64,000 bases of DNA from Siphonodentalium dalli (taxonomy: Eukaryota; Mollusca; Scaphopoda; Gadilida; Siphonodentaliidae): assembly GCA_032622095.1 (NCBI GenBank), contig CP136066.1:8147784-8211783 (forward strand). Reading direction: 5' to 3'. Every line of letters begins with the position of its first letter. The stretch's first letter is position 1. The translations under genes and the position numbers were made by a program. This document shows, one piece after another, positions 25,563 to 37,431 of this stretch. Below the pieces are notes generated by a model, which did no database searches, had not been told where the DNA came from, and saw nothing but the letters and a program-made list of their open reading frames with translations.

Positions 25563-25756
25563 TACAGTAATGCCCTAATTAATCGACTCCGTAACCACAG
25601 CAGAATTATTGGTAACTTTCAGGATTTAGTCGGAAATGTGGCTTGTTGCCATTCACCAGAAAGCTCTCCGAGAGCTTTCCAATGAATGACAACAAGCCAT
25701 ATTTCCGACTAAATCCTGCTGTGGTTATGGAGTCCATTAATTAGGGCATTACTGTA
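25563..25756. mobile_element. 194-bp hairpin element (MITE-like)
   Basis: The left arm TACAGTAATGCCCTAATTAA, then CCACAGCAG, ATTTAGTCGGAAAT and TTGTTGCCATTCA, pairs with the right arm reading back to TTAGGGCATTACTGTA. The arms are about 90 bp around AGAGCTTTCC near 25670. A single-arm copy is at 20462-20571. Confidence 0.88.
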
Positions 25757-28088
25757 GTAGTCTGTGGTGGAAAAGTTCAGAACAATTGAATTACGCAAAC
25801 TTAGTTTTTGTCGTTCAAGGGGTTGGGGGGGGGAGGCTTCAGTTGGAAGTACCAAGATGTCGACCCTCCCCACCAAACCATCTAGCCACGTTCTAAGTGC
25901 CAAATATCCCAGACTCAACCATTAGGTGCCCCTCGCTTAGTTTTTGCTTTGGGTATATTTATTCTATCCGAGAATACTCTACACCCACAGCAAAATATGG
26001 ACATATATATATGTACTCTTAAAAAAAATGTTCTGTGGCGATCACACATTAAAATTGTGTAGCCAAGTAAATATAAGGTGATAATTTTGTTGTAGAAATG
26101 ATACGGACAACCGATCATCAAAAAACGAAATTGTCTCAATGACTTTACTGTACAACCCTTCCATGAATGGAGCTTCTTGAAATTTTACAAAAAACCCTGT
26201 GCCAATGCAATATCTTATATATGCGAGTCTCCCATAGGGAGCAATGACAAACATTTTCCAGACTTGTTTTTGATAATGGCAAAAATTCAAATGAAGCGAC
26301 ATTTAGAAGAAAGTTAGAAAATCAAATTGGATAATTTACTCACTCCATGTACTGGATTTACCACATACATGTATGTTCAAAATGTTAACCCAATCGGGCA
26401 CATATCGTAGGAGATGCAGGGTATTATTACTTTTATATGAGATGTACTAATGGTTATATGGACTTTTATATTATTGGCAAATGTATTCATCATTTGTTTC
26501 TCGAGCCCCTTTGAGCATTGACTGAAATCTAGAAGGGGCTAATTAGTAATATGTGCCATGTGGATACATTTTGAATGGCTGACCACATAAACTCACTGTG
26601 CAATGTTATGTGATAGTTGAACATTTTTTCAAAAGTGTTGCTCAAGTTATCTCAGGCGATTTAGACTTGGTCGTGGCAATTCCAACAAATGGCATATCCC
26701 TGGTGAAAATTGGTGGTCAAAACCCAAATATTTAAACTTGACTTGTATTTTTGGGCTAGAGAGATGAAAATTTATTGCGAATTTGAACAAAAAGGGACTT
26801 ACCTGCGTTAAAATTTGTGGACACAACCCACATACCAAATTTCATTCCCTTCAGTTGAGACTATCTAATGTTATCAACCAAAAGCGAACATATGGACGGA
26901 TGAACCAACATTTGGTATTTATGGGTTAATTTAACTGAGCTAATTCCACATGGTAGTACACCTACCATTCGATGTGCTGCCTCTCTGGCTGACAAGACCA
27001 GTCTCTGGCATACAAGGCCACCTCTATGGCCAGAACTTTTTGTTTCATAAGGCTGCGGGCATTTAAATCAATAAAAACAGAATGGACAGGTACTGGTACT
27101 AGTATGTGTCAAATTTAACACAATCACCCCAGGGCATATATTTCATCTGATTTTGTGAGAATCTATACATACTTTTTCATGAGAATCCAGGGTAATTTGC
27201 GAGAATATTTACGAGAATCTAGAATTGGATTCTCGCCGAAATATAAGACCTGCACCCTTTATTCTGTGATTATAGCCTGGCCACACATGGTGGTAGACTC
27301 CTAACAACAGATAGCAATACAACTCAGAAAAATAGGCTTCAAAAAGCGAGTGGGTATGACTTTTCTACACCTGCCAAATTGAATGTCAGATGTCTTTCAA
27401 GCCACTGACATATTCAAAGACACGGACAATCGTAGCTGCACTGTTGATGCAATTGCAATGTTGCAGTGACCAACCTCATACATATACATTTATGCTGAAT
27501 AAACAATGTACATGTACTGAATTACTAGGTGTTTTGTTAACATGAAAATAAAGATACCCTGATATGGTATTTGTGAACTAAATACTTTGCGATTGAACAT
27601 GGCATACTAGTAGGTCAAATGTGGATGAGTTTAAAAATTTCTAGATTGAATTTACCGTTATTGCAGTCACAAAAAATGTATTTGGCATTTATTTACTGGG
27701 TTATCGCAGTTAAAAATCATTACCGTGGTAAGACTACCGATGGACACCACATGTCAGTCGCTATTATTCGACGTAATACCACTTGATTGTGGTTTACTGG
27801 TGGTACGAACGGTAATTACCGGCCTACATCCACGTTAAAGGGGTCAATTATTTTGCGCATACATATAGCTGTATATATTCGAATTGAGATTTGATTCGCG
27901 AACCTCATCCCCAATTGAATTCAAAATTTGATTTGACTGTAAACTCAGATTCGCAGGGCCCTAGTAGAGCTAAGTTTAAAAATAAAAAAACCATGACGGG
28001 CTGGACAAAATACCATAATTACCCCATAGTTGCCAAATGTTAGCATGGATGAACAAATGGACTGACAGACAAATAACATAATACAACT
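25757..28088. other. Noncoding tract with a half-hairpin and a possible LINE tail
   Basis: 26193-26243 carries one arm of the CCCTGTGCCAATGCA hairpin family described at 35323-35692. 26815-26915 reads CATACCAAATTTCATTCCC, TTCAGTTGAGA and GGACGGATGA, which resembles an RTE-like tail. No gene is seen. Confidence 0.5.
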
Positions 28089-28212
28089 GCAGCCTTCATA
28101 ATTGGCTACGGCAATAAGCATTGCCGAAGCATTTTGCTGAAGTAAACTGGGCCACGGCATACTGTTGCTGTAGCAGATTGCCGAAGCCAAACAATCTGAA
28201 TTAAGAGGGCTG
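28089..28212 (+). repeat. Dispersed 124-bp repeat, copy A
   Basis: GCAGCCTTCATAATTGGCTA through GCCGAAGCCAAACAATCTGA; repeated in the same orientation at 31107-31231 with about 10% divergence. The core has internal GCCGAAGC/GCTTCGGC complementarity. Confidence 0.9.
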
Positions 28213-29215
28213 CAACTGGCATATAAAAAATTTGGTTAACAATTTTATCCGGTGTGAACAAGCAATGGGTTAACCAACAAGACAGTCAAAGACTGTGGGG
28301 TCGCTCACCAGACTGCAAAGACTGATGAGACTGGGACTCTGGAGACCACAATAGTCAGAACTTTTCATAAGCACTTTGAAAAAAGTAGATCTAAACACGA
28401 TATGTGGCTAGAGAGGCTTCAGTAGTGTACAGTGGGTAATTTCAAGGTGAATATCCACCATGAAATTGCCCACTGTTCACTACTGATCACCCCCCTCCTC
28501 CAGCTCAACAAGTCCCCTCCCGACCGGGCTCCAGACTCCCAAGTCTTGGGTTGGAATTTCACAACCGACATCTCAAACTTTCTCAATTTTTGGAAATTTC
28601 CAATCTCACAAGCACCTTTTTATAAAACCATTTAGACATGTTTGAAGCCCATTTATCCATGGACCCAAAACACCATACATGTACATGTATGTCAGATTAA
28701 TCAGTTAGGTAGTTCCAAGGAAGATATTTTAATGAATTTGGTATTTCAATGATTTTTTAAACACAAAATTGTTAACTCCCCATAGCCCCCGTCATGTCTT
28801 AACAGGTTGACCTGATGTTAACAAATCTGAATATCAGTCACTAAAGGATCATCCATACTATATGTAAGCTAAATAGTCCAACCTCTCTTGAGAAGAAAAT
28901 TTAAGAATGACTATAGAGACATACAGTTATGTCCCTGGTCCCACCCTATTTAACCTGGTGACCACATCTGAATAAATTTCAATACCAGACACCAAAGAAC
29001 CCTTCATACTAAATATCAGCAAAATAGACCTGTCAACATTTGTGGCGATTTCGGTCGAACAGTTTAACCCGAAGTAGGAAAATGTGAACTGTTACTGGTT
29101 GAAAAATCAAATCTACAGCCTCATTGCCTCCACCCAGGCAGCTTAGAAATCAATAGGAATCTATATATTATTATACCAGTATCAAACAGCATACATACAG
29201 GTAGGGTGGTGGTTG
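28213..29215. other. Noncoding tract
   Basis: No gene seen. 28840-29060 has two diverged copies of a unit reading TCCATACTATATGTAAGCTAAATAG / TTCATACTAAATATCAGCAAAATAG. Confidence 0.45.
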
Positions 29216-29221
29216 AGAGTT

Positions 29222-30040
29222 AAACCCCCCCCCCCATTGAATCAGATGCAGACCAAATACATGTTTTTGCATAATTCCATTTGCACCTCTGGTCTAATAT
29301 CATATATATTCATAAACCATGGTTCTATATATTCCCGATATGAGACCATTCAGATATTTTTACCTGAAAAATTGCATAAAATCTAACATCTAGCGGTCTA
29401 ACTCCAGACAAATGCACACGGCTACGGACAAGAGACCAGGACACACCGGGCTGTTCATGGTTGTTCGGCCCGGGGTGAGAACATTTTGAAAACTATACAA
29501 GAAAATCTCGAATCCGATAAACTAGACTGGCATCAACTGAAGCGTTCCTATTTTCTTGTAAATTTCAATTGGGGAAGGGGTGCGTAAGAATTTGTTTGGG
29601 ATTTACAGCTGGGAGTTACCGTTAAAATCTCGAGATTAATGGGGTCTTTACGTGGTGTTATATGATGCCGACAAGTTCATTTAATGTCAGAATTACGATT
29701 AGCCAATTCGGCTGGTTAAACAACACATGTGGCGGCCCACGTCCGGAATTTTCCCGGTCTCCCGATCGGCCATGCAGTCCGCCTCTGCCCTCATGAATTT
29801 ATGTGAGAAGAGTACCATCTTATTGGATACACGGCTGGTTAAACAACACATGTGGCGGCCCACGTCGGTTTCATTTGCGGCCCAAGTTGTGGTTGGGCGG
29901 CCCAACCACATATACCCCCCCCCCAAACCGTAAAAAAACCCCTCGGATTCTCGCTTGATAGAAAATCACGTGGAATCAGAATTTTTCCGGCCTCCGGCCC
30001 ATCGGGAAATTTCCCGGTCTCCCGATTGGCCAGTCCGCAT
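29222..30040 (+). repeat. Third copy of the 1.5-kb-type dispersed repeat
   Basis: Poly-C plus TTGAATCAGATGCAGACC leads into GGTCTAATATCATATATATT at 29291 and continues collinear with 1503-2680. It carries about 67 bp, starting GGGCTGTTCATGG at about 29448, that both copies at 1.5-2.5 kb lack. The divergent 60.9-kb relative also has that segment, so its absence at 1.5 kb is a deletion. Confidence 0.9.
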
Positions 30041-30239
30041 CTGGCCAACAGAGAAATAAAAAACAACTGAAATCATAGATAGGTGGTATTTTACCTCAAA
30101 AAAATTTATAGTGATGGTGCCTTATAATAGTGATGGCATGGGGTGATAGTCTGGAGGGTACAATTTAGATAATCTCATGCAACAGAATTCGGAACATGGC
30201 TTAATTGACAGATTGAGAATGTTGTGCAATTTTTGACCA

Positions 30240-30490
30240 CACGACTCACAAACGGTACCCCATATGTTTAAAGTCGAAAAAGGGAGATAACTCCACCAAA
30301 AAAGTCTGACAGACGCCATAATCGCAGGTGCTCAGGTTCCCATGGTGGTTGATGTCTCTGCCAAGTTTCACGGAAATTGATAAAAAAAACGACTGTCTGA
30401 GAAAAACTCCGGACAAATTTGTGTCCACACACGAACGATGGACGAGCTGATTTCACTATACCACCCCAACATTGTTGCAGGGGGTATAAT
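30240..30490 (+). repeat. Possible RTE-like tail
   Basis: GCCAAGTTTCACGGAAATTG, then ACACACGAACGATGGACGA and ACTATACCACCCC resemble LINE 3' ends of the RTE type. No coding part is attached. The 172-codon minus-strand frame across this stretch has no recognisable domain. Confidence 0.45.
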
Positions 30491-31106
30491 GAGCACAATG
30501 TATTGAATACCATTAGCATCACAGTTCTCAGCAATGTTATGGTTATACTATTTGTGAGTTCATTAGAATGAACATAGCGATTAATTTCAGTGTTATGAAT
30601 AGCCAAATATATACAAACAATATAAAAGTAGGAATGTATGATGGACCGCCGGTGGTTCCTAAATAAAGGAATCGAATCGGAAATTAAAAGTTTCATCAAA
30701 CTACCAGATAGTGGTTTATAACAATTACAATGGACTATAGTTTTGTGTATAATGCAAAGTAAATCGTGCATATAAAAAAATTGCATGCAACGTCTCGGTC
30801 AGGGCATGATAATTGATATTTCAACTTAGATTCAACGTACAGCATGTATCAACATTCAGTGTTAGGTTTCCCACATTAAAGGTACTCAATCCGAATTAAC
30901 GCTCACGAATTACAATATCATTGGCTTCGGGGGTACAAAATATTTAACTTGAGTCGAGGAACCCACCCATCAAGGTACAGTAGGAGTAATCAGATATCGA
31001 TATTTTAAATCTAGTATTTTAATTATAAGTGGCCCAGTAAACTGTCAGCGAGAAGAACTTATCTGACAAGATAGCGGATGAAGATCGATAACTCTCAAAT
31101 CGACTC

Positions 31107-31231
31107 GCAGCCTTCATAATTGGCTACGGCAATCAGCATTGCCGAAGCAATTTGCTGAAGCAAACTGGGGCACGGCATACTGTTGCCGTAGCGGATTGCC
31201 GAAGCCAAACAATCTGAATTTAGAGGTCTGA
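31107..31231 (+). repeat. Dispersed 124-bp repeat, copy B
   Basis: A direct copy of 28089-28212. Confidence 0.9.
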
Positions 31232-31439
31232 ATCGAGTGGCTTTTTGTGTCAGATATTTGACAACCAATAAAATTTTGTTGAAAATAACTTTGATAAATA
31301 ACAGGTTTTGGGCAATTTTATAGTTGACTGTGGTTCTAAAGCATTGTTTTGGGCAATTAATCTTTTCTGATAACTGAAATGGCATTTAAAAAAATGGTGT
31401 TGTTGTTGGAATCTGATGACCGTCGAATCGGATTGAGTA

Positions 31440-32050
31440 CCTTTAATTCAACATTAGATAACATCTCGATATTCAACATTAGGTTTCCAACTTTATTTCA
31501 ACATTGATTAATTGTTGAACGATTGTCCAAATTTAAACTGTTAGATTTCTAACATTATTTCAATGTTGATCGAACATCACAAAACTTGACAAAAGTGAAC
31601 ATTAGCTTTCAAACGTAATCCCAATGTCGATTCAACGCTAAATTAATGTCCAGAAATTAAACATTAGGCTTCCAGCGTTATTTCAACGCTGAGCGAACAT
31701 AAAACAAAATCAACATTAGGATTCCAATGCTATTTCAAAATCGAGTGATCGTCCCAATATTCAACATTAGTTTTCCAAAATTATCCCATTTTCAATTCAA
31801 TGTTGTTGATCATATCGAGCGAACATAACAAAACAAATACTTTTTTTATTCCAATATTATTTTAACGTTGAGCGAATGTCAAAAAATTCAACGTTAGCTT
31901 CCCAATATTATTCCAATGTTCAAAGTTAGTTTTTCAATGTTGTCTCAAATGTATATTCTAATATTTCTATGTTCACTTCAACGAGCAAACTGGACCAATC
32001 GCCAACGTTATTTCAAATTCAACGTTGAAACAAAATTTGAGACAACCGTT
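31440..32050. repeat. Degenerate TTCAACATTAGGTTTCCAA satellite
   Basis: About ten diverged units of 55-65 bp reading roughly TTCAACATTAG, TTTCCAA, GTTATTTCAACGTTGA and GCGAACGT. It is old and noncoding. Confidence 0.85.
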
Positions 32051-32219
32051 TACTTTAGTCTTTACATTGGATCAACATACTCATAGGGATGCTATCTGGC
32101 CTGGTGAGGCCATTTGGCATGATTTTGGGAAACATTGGGACATAAATATTATACAGACTGGAATCAGTAGGCCCTATAGCTGATTTCACCTATTGTCGCG
32201 GATTTTTTATACAACTACC

Positions 32220-33412
32220 AGGTCTGGCAAATGTGAGAATACAGCTACAATAGCTGTATTCAGCTAACCTAGCTGTATTCAGCTATAAATTATACTCTCA
32301 AAGCGGCTGTTTTTCGATAATAAACTAGAAGCGCTAATTTGCGCATCAAAATTAGGCTACCATATTCTCCGGTCACCCTCAACCAAATCAAAATCGTCGC
32401 TTGTGTTCTGACAAAGTGTTGCCTTTTGTCGACACGGCAATTCTGATTTTGTGTGAAAACTTACTACGGTGGTCGATGTCAGTAAATATTCTGGGGACTA
32501 TTTTCTGCAAATGCATTCATTAACTAACTTATAAAATAAAGATCAAATTCATCCCAAACACTCGTTTACTTCTTCCCGATGCTAAACCGGTAGGGGGCGT
32601 TAGAATGGTGTACCTATATCGAACATTTAGAATTACATACCACTAGCGGTTTGTGAGCGATACTGGTAACTATTCATAACGGTATATATACAGATATTGT
32701 GTGGCATATTGCAAATGTATGGCACAACATAGGGACAACTGAAATGAAAATGCGACTTATATAATTTCTGAAGTATTTCAAACATGAAGTCCTGGTCTTT
32801 AGCGAGTCAGAACTATTCAATCTGTTTTGGCGGGAAAATATATAATGTGTGAAAACTTACTAAACATAACATTGGTATTTGTATTTTCGCGATTCGACAT
32901 ACATGTATGCGTTTCCGTATTTTTGGAGAGAATCAGCTCAAGCAGTGAGTGGAACCCTCTCGGTTAAACTCTGGCTAGAGATGTTCCCCCTTTTACCTGT
33001 TTTAACGCACCAACCAAACTGAGTTTTACCAGTATCGACATATTGATACTTCCGGGAATGATTAAGATGTTCCATCTTCGGTGATAAATATTGTATTTTT
33101 CAAGGTATTCCGCATTGCATACTTTTAAGAGAGTTATTAACCGTTATGACCGACATCGACCGCCATAGTAAGTTTTCACACATAATCACCATCGCCGTGC
33201 CGACAAAAGGCAACACTTTGTCAGAACACAAGCGACGATTTTGATTTGGTTGAGGGTGACCGGAGAATAGGGTAGCCTAATTTTGATGCGCAAATTAGCG
33301 CTTCTAGTTTATTATCGAAAAACAGCCGCTTTGAGAGTATAATATATAGCTGAATACAGCTAGGTTAGCTGAATACAGCTATTGTAGCTGTATTCTCACA
33401 TTTGCCAGACCT
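32220..33412. mobile_element. 1.19-kb element with about 270-bp terminal inverted repeats
   Basis: The left arm 32220-32490 (AGGTCTGGCAAATGTGAGAA, GCTGTATTCAGCT, TCGATAATAAACTAGAAGCG) is the inverted complement of 33145-33412 with few mismatches and a small deletion. Both arms contain a sub-repeat of AGCTGTATTCAGCTA. The 650-bp middle has no gene, so this is a nonautonomous foldback/MITE-class element. A target-site duplication is not obvious. Confidence 0.88.
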
Positions 33413-35322
33413 GACTATATATAACTTGAACTAGTGGAATTATGTTTATATGATTACAGTTACCAGTAGGCTACAATGTGAACACAGAACATATAGATAT
33501 ACGTCAATATAGAAACAAAAGCGACATGAGCGCAAATATTACCTCTCCTTGTCACAGATTCAAATTTCAAAAATAAATTGCGAATGAATGAATTGGGAAT
33601 TTGGTGACGTCTAAATGTCGTATCAATAATTGGTAAATTCGTTACCGGATGTCCTGCATGTACCTAAGATTATAAATAACCATGACTTGTCACACAGAAG
33701 TTATACATTTTACGCCTTTCAAATTTTAGTCTAGCTGGATTGACAGAAACAGTAATTGTGCCTTTTCTCGACTCGACTGGGAAGCCGCCATTTGAATAGG
33801 TTGTCACGTGCAGTTATAGAACCAATCACGAATAGACATCGCTTAACTATCCCCGATCCGTCTTGTAACTACTTGTCAAGTAGCAAAAATAGCATATTTA
33901 AGTAGCTTATAATGCTATAAAAGTCGTTGGAATATTCTAACCACCCAAATTTAGCTACTCGAGATTTAGTGTGTACGTTGTCTTCAAATGCATCACCGCG
34001 TTTACCCATTTTCCATAATGTTACACATGTCTGTTGCACACATAACCACAACGAACACTATTGGGGGACTGTTCAACGTTGGAATAACATCTTAAACGAT
34101 GATCACCTGATATTTAGCACGATTACGTGGGTGGTAATGGTAATATATTTTCAAACAAAAATAGACTGAAAACTAATAGTGTGCATTGCGCTTTAGCTTA
34201 TTATAGCTGTAAAGTGGCCACTGAAGTAATTTTAACAAAATTGTCTCCTAAGAAACCGGGTTGGTAGCAGAATGAAAATTAGTCTTACATACAATGTACT
34301 ATGTACAGTCTCTTTGACCTGGTGAGATTCCGTGCTAATCCATTGAAGATATGAGTGTTTCTTTACAGTATAATAACCATTGCGACAAACGTGTATCGTT
34401 TATTATCACCGGGAGTGTTGACAATACCGGAAATATAACTAGTATTTATACCTCTAGAGTATGCACTTAAATTTCGGCGTTGCATTCAATATTTAATCAC
34501 CATGCCGAATGAAACTACCATGCACCTAGAAGCAAAACATTAGTTCGTGTGTTGCATGCACGAGCTATTTTTGTTTTGCCCAACAGTTGGATGTTGGATA
34601 AGCAGAACACCCAAACATTAAAGACGTAAATCATTGGGGGTTGACTTGCTGTGCAGTGACCGATGATCCTTCAGATTGATATGTTTTAATGATGTGTGTA
34701 CCTTTAAAGATATTTAACAACCGACTTGTATATTGCCAATACGTATTTCACTCTTATGTAGTTACCCAATATGTTGCTTTCTACGTGGTATGGTTTGGAG
34801 TTGCGGCCATTTTGACAGCCATTTCATGGCCACGATTGTATAATTTTCTGTCCGTGTCACTCTACTGGCTCCCGCATTATAATTTAACACAAACTGATAC
34901 AACGGCATAATTCTGATGCCACTATATATCGTATGACTTATATCGAGAACTGATGTAGTATAGACAACCATGTTGGACGCCATCGTGGATAACAAAGTTT
35001 CCCCAACGCGGATTTTGGATATGTTGTTCCTGATGCTTTTCCGCGTCGAATGACACCGAAAACAGCTTGTAAACAATTTGTTCTAGGTTCACCTCAAACT
35101 CGACTCTCAACGACCAGACTAGATTGCGCTCAAATAATGAACTCTTTTTATTCCTGCCTCTAAAAGCCTTTCAGATATAACATGAGTTATCAAATCAGCA
35201 TCCAGTGGGTGTCACAAACGACACCGTCGGTGTTTAAATACGCACTGATGTCCACAAATAACATTGTCGGTGTTGAGAATTTGAACAGTGATAAATATAA
35301 CATTCAGATTAATATATTTTTA
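33413..35322. other. Noncoding tract
   Basis: No gene or strong repeat recognised. Reading frames are under 105 codons and domainless. Confidence 0.45.
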
Positions 35323-35692
35323 CCCTGTGCCAATGCATTCTCTTATATATGCGAGTTGACCATAGGTCGCCTCGCATATATAAGAGAATGCATTGGCCTA
35401 ACAATTTTTTTTCATTTTTTTTAAATAAATGTTTCTTAACATTTTTAGGACATAAAATAAAAAACATCCATTACCCTGCAGGGAGCCCCACGCATATATA
35501 GAAGGATATAGAAGAGTATCGTCTACTCATGTTTGTCTGGGGCTCTGTATGGGCGAAATTATAAAATTGTTAAAGAATACAAGAAAAAAATATTAAAATT
35601 GTAAAAAAAATTGTTAGGCCAATGCATTCTCTTATATATGCGAGGCGACCTATGGTCGACTCACATATATAAGAGAATGCATTGGCATAGGG
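35323..35692. mobile_element. Double-hairpin element (CCCTGTGCCAATGCA family), copy 1
   Basis: It starts CCCTGTGCCAATGCATTCTC and ends with the complement (GAATGCATTGGCATAGGG). Each end is itself a nearly perfect palindrome of about 70 bp: a 27-bp stem GCCAATGCATTCTCTTATAT/ATGCGAG around a loop reading GACCATAGGTC. The two hairpins face each other across about 220 bp of A/T-rich text. Further copies are at 54161-54336 and 55050-55278, and a half at 26193. Confidence 0.88.
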
Positions 35693-35823
35693 TAAAAAAA
35701 TCCTGACTTACAACTGGATTTGATATGGCGGGTCACATGTTACCAACAGTACAGGTGATACTACTTTTCATTGTAACTCCCGAGTCTAAAAATACGAAAG
35801 CTACGCTGCATGGTATTACACTA

Positions 35824-35998
35824 GTACCTGCTCTCGGAGTACTTATACAGAGGCGATGCTACGAAAGCTACGCGTGCACCGTAGTACAATGGTACCTGCT
35901 CTCCGAGTACTTATACAGAGGCGATGCTACGGAAGCTACATCTGCATGGTAGTACAATAGTACCTGCTCTCGGGGTACTTATACAGAGGCGATGCTAC
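35824..35998 (+). repeat. 68-bp tandem repeat, 2.6 units
   Basis: GTACCTGCTCTCGGAGTACT, then TATACAGAGGCGATGCTAC starts at 35824, 35892 and 35960. Confidence 0.95.
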
Positions 35999-36716
35999 TT
36001 ATAGTTTTCATAATTAATTACATAAACTTTTTTCTGCTTTATATTCAATACAAAATTCATAATATGCTAACACGAAGGTTAAAACGCGACTATCATCCTG
36101 TCGTCGACAATTTAACCCCCTCGCTGCTAAATTACTTTATAACGTCGTGTGCTGGCTGTTGACGTTATTGCCATTTTCCAGTGTAAAAATATAATGGGGA
36201 TATCACAAGATAAAACAGACTCAGTTGAAAGGCTATTATCATTCAGAATCATGGAACATAATACACTGTTTGAAACTTCGAGATACAGTTATTCCGATAC
36301 ACCAATCTCTGAGTTCCAGTTATGAGTAACGGCCTATTGCTAGTGTACTGAAGTAGGTCTGTAGATGCCTCGTGCTTTCTGTGTCCGAATGCCATCTCGC
36401 TCGGTAATGTTCAACTGGTACATACACCCCCCCCCCCTGCAACATAGACCTATAGCAGGTTCTATAAACATATTACAAACTTCTAATGGACTACATTATT
36501 TCCTGGTATGACCTACGCACTTGATTGTGTTTTGGATCTAAATTGTGCGTAAAGAGCCGGGTAAAGTGGTAAACCATGGTAACCATCCAGGAGCGTCGCC
36601 TTCCCATTGCTATATACATTCCACCGTTATAGATATATCCACCGATAAAGACACATCCGGATGACGGGATAACAACATAATGAAATTCACAATATAAACA
36701 CCTCGAAAAAAAAAAA
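35999..36716. other. Noncoding tract
   Basis: No gene seen. An A(12) run at 36705-36717 abuts the next element. Confidence 0.45.
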
Positions 36717-37431
36717 AGTCCCCTAATCTATTCGGTAACATTACATTTGTATGATATATTGGATGGATTTTGACGAACCTTTACGCAAATGTTTAGTGGT
36801 ATCTGAAACACAACCTGTGTGAGGCACCGTCATGTGAGTTGTTATGGCCGGCTGATCATGAATTGAATGGAAGAGGGTGCTTTTCAAAAGTTGCAAAACA
36901 GTGACGTAGAGTGGACAGTCACTCCATTGTTCCATTGTTCACACAAGTTGTTACTGGCTGTAAGTGGTCTGTTAGTTCACGATACCATGCGTGTCATCTT
37001 CGGGACACAATGTTCCTGCTGCATGCCCAGGTTATTCAGTCTATCCACATTCCTTTGGAATGACTCCTTGAAGTTTCATGCTGTGAGCAACACAGAGTTA
37101 TTGAAATCAGTCTCTTTGGAGCCATTTTTCAGTAAACAATTTTCCCCACCATGTATGTCATTGCGGTACCAACAGATAAGAATGTTCTAAGCCTGTGCGC
37201 GAAGTGGGGACCAAGGCACACTGAATGTCTGTGATCACTCTACCTATGTGTTTGCAACTTTTGAAAAGTGCCACTCTTCCAATCAATTTGTGCTCACTCA
37301 GCCATATCTCACATCACAGCACGGTAATTAGCACACTTGGTGTCTGTGGTACCATAAATCATTTGTGGAAAGTTTAATCAAAATCCATCTAATATCTCAT
37401 AAAATATTACCGAATATATTAGGCGGACTTT
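36717..37431. mobile_element. 715-bp element with about 210-bp terminal inverted repeats
   Basis: The left arm (AGTCCCCTAATCTATTCGGT, GGATGGATTTTGA, ...TTTTCAAAAGTTGCAAA) is complementary to the right arm, which ends TATTAGGCGGACTT; arms are roughly 36717-36925 and 37213-37431. The middle 290 bp is noncoding despite a 107-codon frame. It is MITE-class. Confidence 0.82.

Noticed and set aside
30268-30786. 172-codon minus-strand frame
   Set aside because: It partly covers a LINE-tail-like repeat and has no recognisable domain or gene context.
36867-37190. 107-codon frame
   Set aside because: It runs from one inverted arm into the loop of a noncoding foldback element.
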